Shown here piece after piece: positions 17,895-26,733 of a stretch of DNA of 64,000 nucleotides. The translations under genes were made by a program, and so were the position numbers. This DNA comes from [Clostridium] scindens (lineage in GTDB: Bacteria > Bacillota > Clostridia > Lachnospirales > Lachnospiraceae). The stretch covers positions 3,177,501 through 3,241,500 of the forward strand of contig NZ_CP080442.1 of NCBI RefSeq assembly GCF_019597925.1, read 5' to 3'. Under the pieces are notes generated by a model that saw only the letters and a list, made by a program, of their open reading frames with translations, ran no database searches and was not told the origin of the DNA. The first letter of the stretch is position 1, and the number at the start of each line of letters is the position of its first letter.

Positions 17895-18563
17895 ATGAAA
17901 GCCATAGAAGCAACGAAAAAGATAGTAAAACGCTATAGTCATGCATGGGTGTTCTTATACGCATTCATCTATATGCCATGGTTTCTGTACCTGGAGAGGC
18001 GTACCGGAGTCGATTATTATATCATCCACTCGCCGATCGACAATTATATTCCTTTCGTAGAATATTTTATAGTTCCCTATCTATTATGGTTTCTATTTAT
18101 TGCCGTAACGGTAGGCTACTTTTTCTTTACGGACAAATGGGGTTTCTATCGGCTGTGCGCATTCTTATTCACCGGAATGACGCTTTTCCTGCTGATATGC
18201 ACGTTCTTCCCGAACGGGCTGAATCTTCGTCCTGTTGTATTTGAAAGAAATAATATTTTTGTTGATCTCGTCAAAACCCTATACAGTACGGATACGCCGA
18301 CCAACGTGCTGCCAAGCATACACGTATTCAACTCCATCGGCGTCAGCATCGCGATTGCCCACAGCAATGCCTTGAAGAAGCACCGCATGGTACAATGCAG
18401 CGCTTACCTGCTGGCTATGCTGATTATAATGTCCACCGTATTCTTGAAGCAGCATTCCGTGACGGACGTTATCGCTGCCATTGCGATGGCATGCATTATC
18501 TATCCGTTCGTATACGTGACACAGGAAAAGAAAGCGCCAAAGTTATCACACCAGCCAATCTAA
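17895..18563 (+). CDS. PAP2-superfamily membrane phosphatase-like protein
   Basis: The 222-residue protein has about six hydrophobic helices and a PAP2-type core. It includes the late motif NVLPSIHVFNSIGVSIA near residue 135, corresponding to the SGH box, and LKQHSVTDVIAAIAMA near 185, corresponding to the SRxxxxxHxxxD box. The SGH serine and histidine appear as SIH, which is tolerated in inositol-phosphate-type members. The ATG at 17895 follows AAGGGG; the longer frame to 17844 lacks a site. Substrate is unknown, probably a lipid phosphate. Confidence 0.8.
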   Translation: MKAIEATKKIVKRYSHAWVFLYAFIYMPWFLYLERRTGVDYYIIHSPIDNYIPFVEYFIVPYLLWFLFIAVTVGYFFFTDKWGFYRLCAFLFTGMTLFLLICTFFPNGLNLRPVVFERNNIFVDLVKTLYSTDTPTNVLPSIHVFNSIGVSIAIAHSNALKKHRMVQCSAYLLAMLIIMSTVFLKQHSVTDVIAAIAMACIIYPFVYVTQEKKAPKLSHQPI

Positions 18564-18590
18564 CCATTCTATAAGAGGAGGATACCAATT

Positions 18591-19013
18591 ATGAATGCAG
18601 AATTCAGTGAAAATCTTATCACAGGCAATGAAATGATAGATTCCCAGCACAAGGAACTAATCGAAAAAATGAACCAGCTTCTGGAAAGCTGCGAGAATGG
18701 AAATGACAAGTTAACCGCAGTAAAGACGCTGGACTATCTTGAGGACTACACAGATTACCATTTCAAGGCAGAAGAACAGCTGCAAAGAGATATCGACTAT
18801 CCGGGCTACGAAAAGCATATTGCGCAGCACGAGATATTCAAGAACACCATCAAGGATTTAGAAGAGATGCTGCAGGAAGAAGAAGGCCCATCCAACGCGT
18901 TCGTTGAAAAGGTAGAAGAAAACATTGTAAAATGGTTCTATACCCATATCGAGGGCTTCGACCGTTCCGTTGCTGAATATAAATTCATGCGCGAGAACAA
19001 TGAGCGTCTGTAG
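18591..19013 (+). CDS. bacteriohemerythrin
   Basis: This is a small di-iron oxygen-binding protein of 140 residues. The hemerythrin ligand pattern is present: IDSQHKELIEKMNQLL near residue 18 (His, Glu), DYHFKAEEQL near 56 (His, Glu), HIAQHEIF near 77 (two His), and WFYTHIEGFDRSVAEY near 112 (His, Asp). In anaerobes these proteins are linked to oxygen sensing or detoxification. It sits 27 bases after the PAP2-type gene behind GAGGAGG and ends before a strong terminator. Confidence 0.92.
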   Translation: MNAEFSENLITGNEMIDSQHKELIEKMNQLLESCENGNDKLTAVKTLDYLEDYTDYHFKAEEQLQRDIDYPGYEKHIAQHEIFKNTIKDLEEMLQEEEGPSNAFVEKVEENIVKWFYTHIEGFDRSVAEYKFMRENNERL

Positions 19014-19030
19014 ATCCCACTGATACAAAT

Positions 19031-19056
19031 AACCGGCCTCTGTACAGAGGCCGGTT
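19031..19056. terminator. bidirectional rho-independent terminator
   Basis: AACCGGCCTCTG (19031-19042) and CAGAGGCCGGTT (19045-19056) form a perfect 12-bp stem, with T-rich sequence on both sides. It separates the plus-strand hemerythrin gene from the convergent sfsA-mutY fusion. Confidence 0.85.
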
Positions 19057-19075
19057 TCTTATATTCCTGCATCCT

Positions 19076-20833
19076 TTAGTCTTTCTTGATTCCTGCGTAA
19101 CGGGTATATTTCTCAAACGCAGAAGGCATAGAATATTTCTTCTCGATTTCTTCCGGATGTATGAAAAGAAAATCTTTCTGGTTCGTCTTCTCCAACTCAT
19201 CTACCATTACTTCATAGCCGGTCATATGCCATTCGATATGGCTGAAGATATGCTTTGCCGTCTCCAGCTTCTTTACACGGATGGGCATTAGGCCGATGGA
19301 TTTGCTGTATTCTGTTACTTCTTTCATCGTCATGTGGCCAGGCTCGTTCGGGAATTCATACAGTCCTGCAAGAAGTCCCTTAGACGGCCTCTTCTGTATC
19401 GCAAGCCTCTGTCCATCCTTAAATAGAAGCACGGTCCGCTTCTCCATCTTCCGGGCTTTCCCCTTGCTCTTTACCGGTATTTCGCAGGTCGTCCCCTGCT
19501 TCCTCGCCTCGCATAGATGTGCCACTGGACATTCGCCGCATTTCGGCTCACCGTTAGGCACGCACACGATAGCTCCCAGTTCGATCAGCCCTTGGTTAAA
19601 ATCGCTGGCTCCATCCGCCGGAATCACCTTCTCCAATGCCTCCTCCATCTTCTTGCGCACGCTCTGCTTCATGATATCCTCCCGGCTTCCCGTAAGCCTG
19701 GATACCACGCGGAGCACATTGCCGTCCACCGCTGGCTTGGGGATGCCAAAGGCAAATGCGCTGATAGCCCCAGCCGTATAATTGCCGATTCCTTTTAAAG
19801 AACGGATCTCTTCATAAGTATCCGGAAAACGGCCATGATAGTCTATCATGATCTGCTGGGCGGCTTTTTGCATGTTTCTTACCCGGTTATAGTAGCCGAG
19901 GCCTTCCCATAGTTTCAGGAGCGTATCTTCTTCTGCCCTTGCAAGTGCCTCTACTGTCGGGAGTTCTCGTAAGAATCTCTCATAATAAGACTTTACCGCC
20001 TCCACCCGGGTCTGCTGAAGCATAATCTCAGACACCCACACCCGGTAGGCGTCCGGATTCTTCCTCCACGGAAGATCCCGCTTATGATTGCGGTACCACG
20101 CCATAAGAGGCTCTGCCATCTCGTGCAGGATTGGATTCTCAAGCACCACCGGCACCTCTTCGGCAATTTGGATCGCGTCAGGGCTTACCTCGCAGTCATA
20201 GGCAACCACGCGGACGCCGTCCCCGGCCGCTTCCCTTAAGGCTTTCGCGAACGCCGGATGGGTATCCGCATTGGGCGTAAAGTAGCGGACATCTCTCATC
20301 TGGATGACAAAAAACACATAGGCTTCATAACCTTGCCTTACCGCGGCTTTCAACTCTTCTACATGCTTCACGGCACGTTCGCTTGGGGCATCGGGAAAAC
20401 GCACTCTTCCCTCTTCTTCCAGCGTCACCCCTTTGACCTCGATCAATATCTTCCGTTCATTCGTCTCTACATACAGGTCTATCCTGGAATTGCCATAAGT
20501 ATACTCGGGCTTTACCAAAGTTGCTCCTTTGATCAGGCCGCCTTTTTCAATCCATTCCTTAACCACTTGGTTTGGCACCTGGGAATCCATATTTATTAAT
20601 TTGGTATTCCCCTTTGCATCCTCTTTCTCCACCGCGATCAGATCCCATCTGGTTTTTCTGTCTGGATTATCGGACTCCTGCAGATAAACCCTGGCTCCGG
20701 CTTTTAAAAGTTCCGCGCAGCGTCCGGTATTCTTTACATGGACGGTCTCCCTTTTCCCATCTATTTCGATATATGCAATAAACCGGTTGGGCCGTTCCAG
20801 GAATATCCCCGGTATGATGCTCTTGTATCTCAT
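19076..20833 (-). CDS. mutY: SfsA-MutY fusion: sugar-fermentation-stimulation nuclease domain joined to adenine DNA glycosylase
   Basis: This 585-residue protein is two known enzymes in one frame. Residues 1 to about 230 match SfsA, a putative nuclease: NTGRCAELLKAGARVYL, GNSRIDLYVE, ILIEVKGVTLEEEG and FPDAPSERAVKHVEEL. Residues about 237-585 are MutY, which removes adenine from A:8-oxoG pairs: WVSEIMLQQTRVEAV with the catalytic Glu, a helix-hairpin-helix (SLKGIGNYTAGAISAFAFG), catalytic Asp in AVDGNVLRV, a 4Fe-4S cysteine set (C-x7-C-x2-C-x5-C), and a C-terminal NUDIX-like recognition domain. The junction shows no stop or frameshift. The ATG overlaps the upstream gene by 4 bp. Confidence 0.93.
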   Translation of the reverse strand: MRYKSIIPGIFLERPNRFIAYIEIDGKRETVHVKNTGRCAELLKAGARVYLQESDNPDRKTRWDLIAVEKEDAKGNTKLINMDSQVPNQVVKEWIEKGGLIKGATLVKPEYTYGNSRIDLYVETNERKILIEVKGVTLEEEGRVRFPDAPSERAVKHVEELKAAVRQGYEAYVFFVIQMRDVRYFTPNADTHPAFAKALREAAGDGVRVVAYDCEVSPDAIQIAEEVPVVLENPILHEMAEPLMAWYRNHKRDLPWRKNPDAYRVWVSEIMLQQTRVEAVKSYYERFLRELPTVEALARAEEDTLLKLWEGLGYYNRVRNMQKAAQQIMIDYHGRFPDTYEEIRSLKGIGNYTAGAISAFAFGIPKPAVDGNVLRVVSRLTGSREDIMKQSVRKKMEEALEKVIPADGASDFNQGLIELGAIVCVPNGEPKCGECPVAHLCEARKQGTTCEIPVKSKGKARKMEKRTVLLFKDGQRLAIQKRPSKGLLAGLYEFPNEPGHMTMKEVTEYSKSIGLMPIRVKKLETAKHIFSHIEWHMTGYEVMVDELEKTNQKDFLFIHPEEIEKKYSMPSAFEKYTRYAGIKKD

Positions 20834-21954
20834 CTGTCTTCTCCTTTCACTGCTTCTTGATGCGCCTGCGGCTTCGTTTGTCCCATTCTATCTGCTTCTC
20901 TTAATGAAGCCTCCAGCGTATCTTCTACTTTGCCCTGCCTTCCCCAGCCAGTAAAAAAGCCGCTGTTTCTGCCGCCTTTTACAGATTTTATGCATTTCGA
21001 TACCATAAACTGAGTGCGGAAAACGAACTCCTCGGACTCCATAATCGTAAATGGATGCTCCTCCGTCACTATAATCTGAACATCTCCCTTCCGATATTCT
21101 GGATATTTGCCCGAGTATCCCTCGCTTTGCAGACGAGAATCAATGACTCTGCGTTTCGTCTTAATATCTTCATTCTGGCTGCTTCCATAATCCCTCTCAT
21201 CATATGCTTCCGACGCAGCCTTTAACTTATGCCAGATCAAAACATAAAGTTTCTCACGCTTATGCGAAAGGAGCCTCCGGCTTAGGAAATATTCCACCCT
21301 CTTAGAAGGATGCTTGTAGTAAATGCGCAGCAGCCTTACAAATGAGATATCGCCTGCTTCCCTGGCAAGCGCCATCATCCGGTCTATTCCCTCATAGGTG
21401 GCCGGATACCTGCCTTCGAGAGACTCCCTGATTGGCGACCACTCCCGAAAAGGTGCGAATTCTATCACTCCCAGCAGTTCCTTTTCCTTTTGGTTCAAGA
21501 CTGCATCGCCCAGATATTCATATTTATCATAGACCGTCCCTAACATATACACCAGCTGGCGCCACTGCTCTTGTCCCTTTACCCAGAAATGCCCTATCTG
21601 ATGATATTGATAGCAATGGATACTTTCCTCCATATCGTCAAAATACAGTGTCAGCGCATTCTCGCTTCCCTGTCGAATGCTTAGGACATAGCCCTTGTCA
21701 TTCACAGCAAGGCTTGCCGACGTCTCAAGGCTTTCCTCTAAAAGGAACTCCCCAACCACCCGGCAGTTCTTAAGAATCAAGTAGCATTCCACTGCATCGT
21801 TCATCATATACGGAACATAGTATTCCTTCTCCATTTTCCCTTTACACAGTTCAAAGACCTGGTATTCAAATGTCTCCGCAAGACGGCAGAAGGCTTTCGG
21901 TAGCCCTTCTATATCCCCATAGAAATACCGCCTGTCGTTATCTTCTTGCATCAT
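20830..21954 (-). CDS. uncharacterised Lachnospiraceae protein (resembles DUF3878)
   Basis: This 374-residue soluble protein has no signal peptide or membrane segment and no catalytic motif I recognise. The N-terminal half is beta-rich and acidic, the middle has a helical YYKHPSKRVEYFLSRRLL segment, and the C-terminal 70 residues are basic and low in complexity. From memory it resembles DUF3878 proteins of Lachnospiraceae, but I cannot confirm this. Its TGA stop overlaps the start of sfsA-mutY by 4 bp, implying translational coupling. An in-frame second ATG at 21951 is also possible as start. Confidence 0.6.
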   Translation of the reverse strand: MMQEDNDRRYFYGDIEGLPKAFCRLAETFEYQVFELCKGKMEKEYYVPYMMNDAVECYLILKNCRVVGEFLLEESLETSASLAVNDKGYVLSIRQGSENALTLYFDDMEESIHCYQYHQIGHFWVKGQEQWRQLVYMLGTVYDKYEYLGDAVLNQKEKELLGVIEFAPFREWSPIRESLEGRYPATYEGIDRMMALAREAGDISFVRLLRIYYKHPSKRVEYFLSRRLLSHKREKLYVLIWHKLKAASEAYDERDYGSSQNEDIKTKRRVIDSRLQSEGYSGKYPEYRKGDVQIIVTEEHPFTIMESEEFVFRTQFMVSKCIKSVKGGRNSGFFTGWGRQGKVEDTLEASLREADRMGQTKPQAHQEAVKGEDR

Positions 21955-22110
21955 ATATTTAATACTTGCTCCCTTTTCTTACCTATCAGTTTGTTAAGAA
22001 CAGACTCATTATATTACATCCCCGTGTTCTTGCCAACCTGATAGCGATAAAAATAAGCGCCAAAATAATCAGGCGGCATCCCTGCTTTCACAAAGATACC
22101 GCCATCACGC

Positions 22111-22983
22111 CTATATATGAAATTCTTCGAACAGCAGCATTCTATATTCTTGATCCTCCACTGCCCGTTCCAGTTCTTCCAGCCGCTCTGACCGGATCAG
22201 CTGCTGGGCCAGCCGGGCCATACGTTCTTCCCCGGACTTCTCTCCTTGTTCTATCCCTTGTTTTAGTCCCTGCTCATGTCCTGCGTTCCAATTACTCTTC
22301 ATCTGGTGGTGATGGTCCCTGATCGCTTTCTCCCGTGCTTCATATTCCAGCCGCTTCTTCTCGTCTGCGCTAAGATTCGTTAACGCCTCATAGGCCTTAC
22401 CCAGAAATTTATCCGTCTTTGCTATCATCTCCAAATCCTCCTTCCTCTCTGCATTGATAAAGCGTGCCCATTTTAGTAATTCTGTCTGCGGATATCTATA
22501 TCTGTCTAATTTGGGCAGTTCCAGTATGTGTACTTCTAATTTATCCGTATACTTCCTATGCCTTTGATCCTCCCAGATATGGAACCTTGAATAAAACTCC
22601 TCATCTTCCTGGAACATTACAAAGTCCAGTATTCCTATATGTATGCACTTCTTTAGTACATCGTAATCTTCCCCCTCTTTTATCTGGTCAATATACATTT
22701 TTCCCAAATAAAATAGTGACCGCTCCGCCCATAATTCAAAAGGCGCCACCTGCATCTCCATATTAATCTGGATATCTCCATTAAGAAGAACCCGCACATC
22801 CAGGATTCCCAGTTTCTCTTCCTGGCTTTCCTTCCTTAGATGGGTAGGAAGCAGTGTAGTCTGGATAATCTCTTCCGGCCTAATTCCAAGCACCGCCGAG
22901 ATAAACCCTCGCCGCACCTCCGGCTCCTCCATCAATTCCTTAAAGCAGAAGTCTACTTTGGGCTTCATTATAAATTCACTCAT
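22111..22983 (-). CDS. Rpn family recombination-promoting nuclease / PD-(D/E)XK putative transposase
   Basis: The 290-residue product has the family start MKPKVDFCFKELMEEPEV. A PD-(D/E)XK core follows, with KLGILDVRVLLNGD and INMEMQV, where Asp and the E-x-Q triad are visible. The C-terminal tail is helical and Gln/Glu-rich (GHEQGLKQGIEQGEKSGEE), as in Rpn-type proteins. E. coli RpnA-type relatives are DNA nucleases that promote RecA-independent recombination; the role here is not known. The ATG at 22983 follows AAAGGAG and is preferred over the frame open to 23019. Confidence 0.8.
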   Translation of the reverse strand: MSEFIMKPKVDFCFKELMEEPEVRRGFISAVLGIRPEEIIQTTLLPTHLRKESQEEKLGILDVRVLLNGDIQINMEMQVAPFELWAERSLFYLGKMYIDQIKEGEDYDVLKKCIHIGILDFVMFQEDEEFYSRFHIWEDQRHRKYTDKLEVHILELPKLDRYRYPQTELLKWARFINAERKEDLEMIAKTDKFLGKAYEALTNLSADEKKRLEYEAREKAIRDHHHQMKSNWNAGHEQGLKQGIEQGEKSGEERMARLAQQLIRSERLEELERAVEDQEYRMLLFEEFHI

Positions 22984-23470
22984 CTTACCGCTCCTTTCTC
23001 TGTAAGAAAGACGCGGCAAAGGATGTTTGTCCTACTTTCATTATATGGATGTTCCCTGGAATATACAACATCTTTCTTACTCTGTATTTGGTTGTCAATT
23101 AGGGATTATTAAGGCCGAAAGGCCATGAATCTCGCCAGATATGGCTTGATAGAATCTATTTTAATACATTGGGCTTTTGTTTGCAATCACCTTTATCTAT
23201 ATACGCAGTTATCACTAATATCTATCACTGCCTTACTTCATCAATATTTTCAATGACGCAATCCCTTTCTTTCATTGAACCATTCTGACGCGCGGGAAGC
23301 CGCGCGCCAATGCGCCAAATATCCGGTGCAGCCATCTAACTGGGAGGCCTGATTTTAGGCTGGCAGGCGAAAAACATTGAGTGCTTACTTACAATATGTT
23401 ATATTAATGAGGATGTCTAACTGGCATCCTCATTCATATTAAAAGCAATGATGCAAAGGAGTATCACAGC
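22984..23470. other. intergenic region with divergent promoters and a leader, no gene seen
   Basis: The 487 bases between the Rpn-type gene and the ABC-F gene hold no credible reading frame on either strand. Visible structures are a GC-rich hairpin (CGCGCGG 23289-23295 with CCGCGCG 23300-23306, no T run), the ABC-F promoter at 23377-23405, and a leader stem-loop at 23408-23434. The stretch 23100-23280 is AT-rich and featureless to my eye. Confidence 0.5.
23377..23405 (+). promoter_or_regulatory. promoter of the ABC-F gene
   Basis: TTGAGT (23377-23382) and TATATT (23400-23405) are separated by 17 bp. The 5' leader begins just downstream and contains a 9-bp perfect stem, ATGAGGATG with CATCCTCAT, around a 9-nt loop. 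Confidence 0.6.
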
Positions 23471-25027
23471 ATGAGCATATTAACCGTAGACCATCTTTCC
23501 CACGGATTCGGAGACCGGGCCATCTTCCAGGACGTCTCCTTCCGCATGCTAAAAGGCGAGCACATTGGCCTGGTCGGCGCAAACGGGGAAGGCAAATCAA
23601 CATTTTTCAATATCGTAACCGGCAAGTTTGCCCCTGATGCCGGCAAGATCGAGTGGGCCAAGAACGTCCGCGTCGGCTACCTGGACCAGCATACCGTGCT
23701 TGAGAAGGGTATGACCATCCGCGATGTGTTAAAATCCGCTTTTTCCTATCTATTTGAGCTGGAGGCGAGGATGAACGATATCTGCGATCAGCTTGGATCA
23801 GCAGATGAAGAGACCATGAATAAGCTGATGGAAGAATTGGGCGTCATCCAGGATACCCTGACGATGCATGACTTCTACGTGATCGACGCAAAGGTAGAAG
23901 AAGTGGCGCGAGCCTTAGGGCTTCTGGATATCGGCCTTGATAAGGACGTCACCGACTTAAGCGGCGGCCAGAGGACTCGGATCCTGCTTGGGAAGCTGCT
24001 GCTCCAGAAGCCTGATATCCTGCTTTTGGATGAGCCTACTAATTATCTGGATGAAGAGCATATCAACTGGCTAAAACGCTATCTTAACGAGTATGAGAAC
24101 GCCTTCGTCCTGATCTCCCATGATATCCCGTTCCTCAATGATGTCGTCAACATCATCTACCATATGGAGAACCAGGAACTGAACCGGTATGTGGGGGATT
24201 ATGATGAATTCCAGAAAGTATATGAAGTGAAAAAAGCACAACTGGAGGCCGCTTACAAGCGCCAGCAGCAGGAGATCAGCCAGTTAAAAGACTTCGTGGC
24301 CAGGAATAAGGCCCGTGTCTCTACCAGGAATATGGCCATGTCCCGCCAGAAAAAACTGGATAAGATGGATGTCATCGAACTGGCAGCCGACAGGCCAAAG
24401 CCTGAATTTCACTTCCGCCTGGGGCGCACGCCGGGAAAATATATCTTTGAGATCAAGGACTTTGTAATCGGATATGACGAGCCGCTCTCAAAGCCGCTCA
24501 ATCTTTCGCTTGAAAGAGGGCAGAAGATTGCCCTTACCGGCGCCAATGGAATTGGCAAGACCACGTTGATCCGAAGCATCCTGGGCCTGGTGCCTCCTCT
24601 TTCCGGCACCTGCGAATTAGGAGAAAATGTATTGCCCGGCTATTTCGAGCAGGAAGGGGATTATAATAACAAGACGACCTGTATTGAAGAAATCTGGCAG
24701 GAGTTTCCTTCCTTTAACCAGTATGAAGTCCGCTCCGCCCTTGCCAAATGCGGCCTGACTACCAAGCACATCGAGAGCCAGGTGCGGGTACTGAGCGGAG
24801 GCGAGCAGGCGAAGGTCCGCCTGTGCAAGCTGATCAACCGGGATACCAACGTCCTGCTTCTGGACGAGCCGACCAATCACCTGGATGCAGACGCTAAGGA
24901 TGCCCTGAAAGAGGCCCTTAGGGAATACCGGGGAACCTTGCTTCTCATCTGCCATGAACCTGAATTTTATCAGGACATTGTAAATGAAGTCTGGGACTGC
25001 AGCAAATGGACGACCAAGATCGTATAG
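23471..25027 (+). CDS. ABC-F family ATP-binding protein
   Basis: ABC-F proteins are soluble twin-ATPase proteins that act on ribosomes, either in translation or antibiotic protection. The 518-residue product has two nucleotide-binding domains. NBD1 shows Walker A GANGEGKST, signature LSGGQRTRI and Walker B ILLLDEPTNYLD. NBD2 shows GANGIGKTT, LSGGEQAKV and VLLLDEPTNHLD. A charged linker around residues 240-310 includes KKAQLEAAYKRQQQEI. There are no membrane segments. The overall order is closest to YbiT/YkpA-type housekeeping members. AAAGGAG precedes the ATG. Confidence 0.93.
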   Translation: MSILTVDHLSHGFGDRAIFQDVSFRMLKGEHIGLVGANGEGKSTFFNIVTGKFAPDAGKIEWAKNVRVGYLDQHTVLEKGMTIRDVLKSAFSYLFELEARMNDICDQLGSADEETMNKLMEELGVIQDTLTMHDFYVIDAKVEEVARALGLLDIGLDKDVTDLSGGQRTRILLGKLLLQKPDILLLDEPTNYLDEEHINWLKRYLNEYENAFVLISHDIPFLNDVVNIIYHMENQELNRYVGDYDEFQKVYEVKKAQLEAAYKRQQQEISQLKDFVARNKARVSTRNMAMSRQKKLDKMDVIELAADRPKPEFHFRLGRTPGKYIFEIKDFVIGYDEPLSKPLNLSLERGQKIALTGANGIGKTTLIRSILGLVPPLSGTCELGENVLPGYFEQEGDYNNKTTCIEEIWQEFPSFNQYEVRSALAKCGLTTKHIESQVRVLSGGEQAKVRLCKLINRDTNVLLLDEPTNHLDADAKDALKEALREYRGTLLLICHEPEFYQDIVNEVWDCSKWTTKIV

Positions 25028-25045
25028 GATTCTAAAAAACCCGCC

Positions 25046-25055
25046 GCAAATTAAT
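25046..25055. repeat. left target-site duplication of the IS element
   Basis: GCAAATTAAT here is repeated at 26724-26733, directly outside the terminal inverted repeats. A 10-bp duplication is in the range known for IS4-family insertion. Confidence 0.9.
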
Positions 25056-25075
25056 CAATGGCATTAAGTTAAGAA

Positions 25076-25115
25076 AAATCTCACATCACATTATCGTGGT
25101 GTGGGATTTTTTTAT
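25076..25115 (+). terminator. terminator just inside the left end of the IS
   Basis: CTCACATCAC and GTGGTGTGGG pair as RNA (with G-U pairs) around a short loop, followed by seven T. It would stop read-through from the ABC-F gene into the transposase gene. Confidence 0.7.
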
Positions 25116-25147
25116 AGAAAAGTATTGACATACCGTTCAAAAAATGC

Positions 25148-25192
25148 GGCCGCTTTAGCCACTGATTCATTTTAGAGGTAGCTAAAGCGGCC
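25148..25192 (+). promoter_or_regulatory. long hairpin upstream of the transposase start
   Basis: GGCCGCTTTAGC (25148-25159) and GCTAAAGCGGCC (25181-25192) form a perfect 12-bp stem with a 21-nt loop, 40 bases before the transposase ATG. Such structures in IS elements can limit transposase expression from outside transcripts; that role is inferred here. Confidence 0.55.
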
Positions 25193-25232
25193 CTTGTAAT
25201 TAGACAGATGTCTTTTACAAGGAGGAAACCGT

Positions 25233-26564
25233 ATGAATGACATATCACAAAAATTAAAAGAGACCCTGCTTGGGCTTATTAGGAATCAAGATTTATCTGA
25301 ATGTGTGAGAGCACCTGATAAAGATTTCGCCAGAAACAGGAAACTCCCCTATGAAAAAATGATTCTCTCACTCTTAACAATGGAGGGGACATCGTTAAAG
25401 AATGAGTTGTTAAGACAGTTTGGATATCACTGCGACATAGCATCATCCTCTGCATTTGTTCAGCAACGTGAAAAAATACTTCCGGCGGCTATGGAAAAAC
25501 TGTTTTATAGTTTTGTTGCGGAAACGGATGTACCACTTGGCTTTAAAGGATTTCGTTTGATTGCAGTCGATGGTTCCGACATACAGATGCCGACCAATCT
25601 CAATGACGCAGATTCCTTAATTCAAACTTGTGAAGGGCGTAAGCCATACAATCTCCTTCACCTAAACGCTCTGTACGACCTTCAGGCACATACCTATGTT
25701 GATGCCATTGTTCAGAAAAAACATGCTAGTAGTGAAAATGGTGCTCTGACAAACATGGTTGATCGTTCTGAAATAACTGGGGATGTAATCCTGATCGCTG
25801 ACAGGGGGTATGAATCTTATAATAACATGGCGCATATCCAAGAAAAAGGCTGGAAATATCTTATACGGATAAAGGATTTTCAACAATACAATTCAGGAAT
25901 CCTGCACGGCTTTGAACTTCCCAATCAGGAGGAGTTCGACATAGACATCAACCTTACAGTCACTCGTAAACAAACGAATAAGATCAAAGAACTGCTGAAA
26001 GACAAAAACCATTATCGCAAGATTGCCCATAGCAAAACATTTGATTACCTCCCAAAAACCAGCAGGAAAGCCGATCCGGCAGTCATGTATACAATCCCAT
26101 TTCGCATTGTCCGTTTTCCAGTATCAGAGAATGCATATGAGGTGGTTGTTACAAATCTGGACAAGAAAGATTTCCCATCAGAACTCCTAAAACAACTTTA
26201 TGCTAAAAGATGGGGAATTGAAACATCATTTCGGGATTTAAAATATACGATTGGTTTATTGCATTTTCACTCAAAAAAAGTGGAGCATATCCTACAAGAA
26301 ATCTATGCCAGACTTATCATGTATAACTTTTCTGAACTGATTACCTCGCATGTAATCATAGAAAAGAAAAACAGAAAACATGAATACAAAGCCAATTTTT
26401 CTGTTGCAGCACACATATGTCGGGAATTTCTATTAGGTATAAATACTCCACCTGATATAGAAGCACTGATTGCCAGATACATAACTCCAATCCGTCCTGG
26501 GAGATCCCGTCCAAGGGATATGAAAATCAAGCAGGCAATAAGCTTCATGTACAGAGTAGCATAA
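25233..26564 (+). CDS. IS4-family transposase
   Basis: This is a DDE transposase of 443 residues, full length for IS4-family elements. The first catalytic Asp lies in AVDGSDIQM near residue 114 and the second in LIADRGYES near 190. The IS4 YREK signature (Y-x2-R-x3-E-x6-K) is complete in YAKRWGIETSFRDLK near residue 335. AAGGAGG precedes the ATG. No stop or frameshift is present, so the element may be active. Confidence 0.95.
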   Translation: MNDISQKLKETLLGLIRNQDLSECVRAPDKDFARNRKLPYEKMILSLLTMEGTSLKNELLRQFGYHCDIASSSAFVQQREKILPAAMEKLFYSFVAETDVPLGFKGFRLIAVDGSDIQMPTNLNDADSLIQTCEGRKPYNLLHLNALYDLQAHTYVDAIVQKKHASSENGALTNMVDRSEITGDVILIADRGYESYNNMAHIQEKGWKYLIRIKDFQQYNSGILHGFELPNQEEFDIDINLTVTRKQTNKIKELLKDKNHYRKIAHSKTFDYLPKTSRKADPAVMYTIPFRIVRFPVSENAYEVVVTNLDKKDFPSELLKQLYAKRWGIETSFRDLKYTIGLLHFHSKKVEHILQEIYARLIMYNFSELITSHVIIEKKNRKHEYKANFSVAAHICREFLLGINTPPDIEALIARYITPIRPGRSRPRDMKIKQAISFMYRVA

Positions 26565-26665
26565 ATCTTGTAAATTTCATATGCTTTTTTAGGCAAGGAA
26601 GCGTTCTTGCCTTTTTATTGAGCAAGATGCTATGCCGATATCTTTAAGTTGTAAAGCGATAAAAA

Positions 26666-26700
26666 AGAAGCTGCCACGGATTATGTGGTAGCCTCTTCTA
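26666..26700 (-). terminator. terminator just inside the right end of the IS
   Basis: On the minus strand GAAGAGGCTACCAC pairs with GTGGCAGCTTC and is followed by six T. It would block minus-strand transcription entering from the right side. Confidence 0.6.
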
Positions 26701-26723
26701 AATTTCTTAACTTAATGCCATTG

Positions 26724-26733
26724 GCAAATTAAT
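26724..26733. repeat. right target-site duplication of the IS element
   Basis: GCAAATTAAT is identical to 25046-25055 and directly abuts the right inverted repeat. Confidence 0.9.

Larger units (their letters stand above)
25056..26723 (+). mobile_element. IS4-family insertion sequence, complete
   Basis: The element is 1,668 bp long and bounded by inverted repeats, CAATGGCATTAAGTTAAG (25056-25073) and its exact complement (26706-26723). The match continues for three more bases inward. It carries one transposase gene and a perfect 10-bp target duplication, so the copy looks intact and recent. Base composition is more AT-rich than the neighbours. Inward-reading terminators lie next to both ends. 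Confidence 0.95.

Noticed and set aside
23289..23306. GC-rich hairpin as a terminator in the intergenic region
   Set aside because: The 7-bp stem is perfect but no T run follows on either strand and no gene ends nearby.
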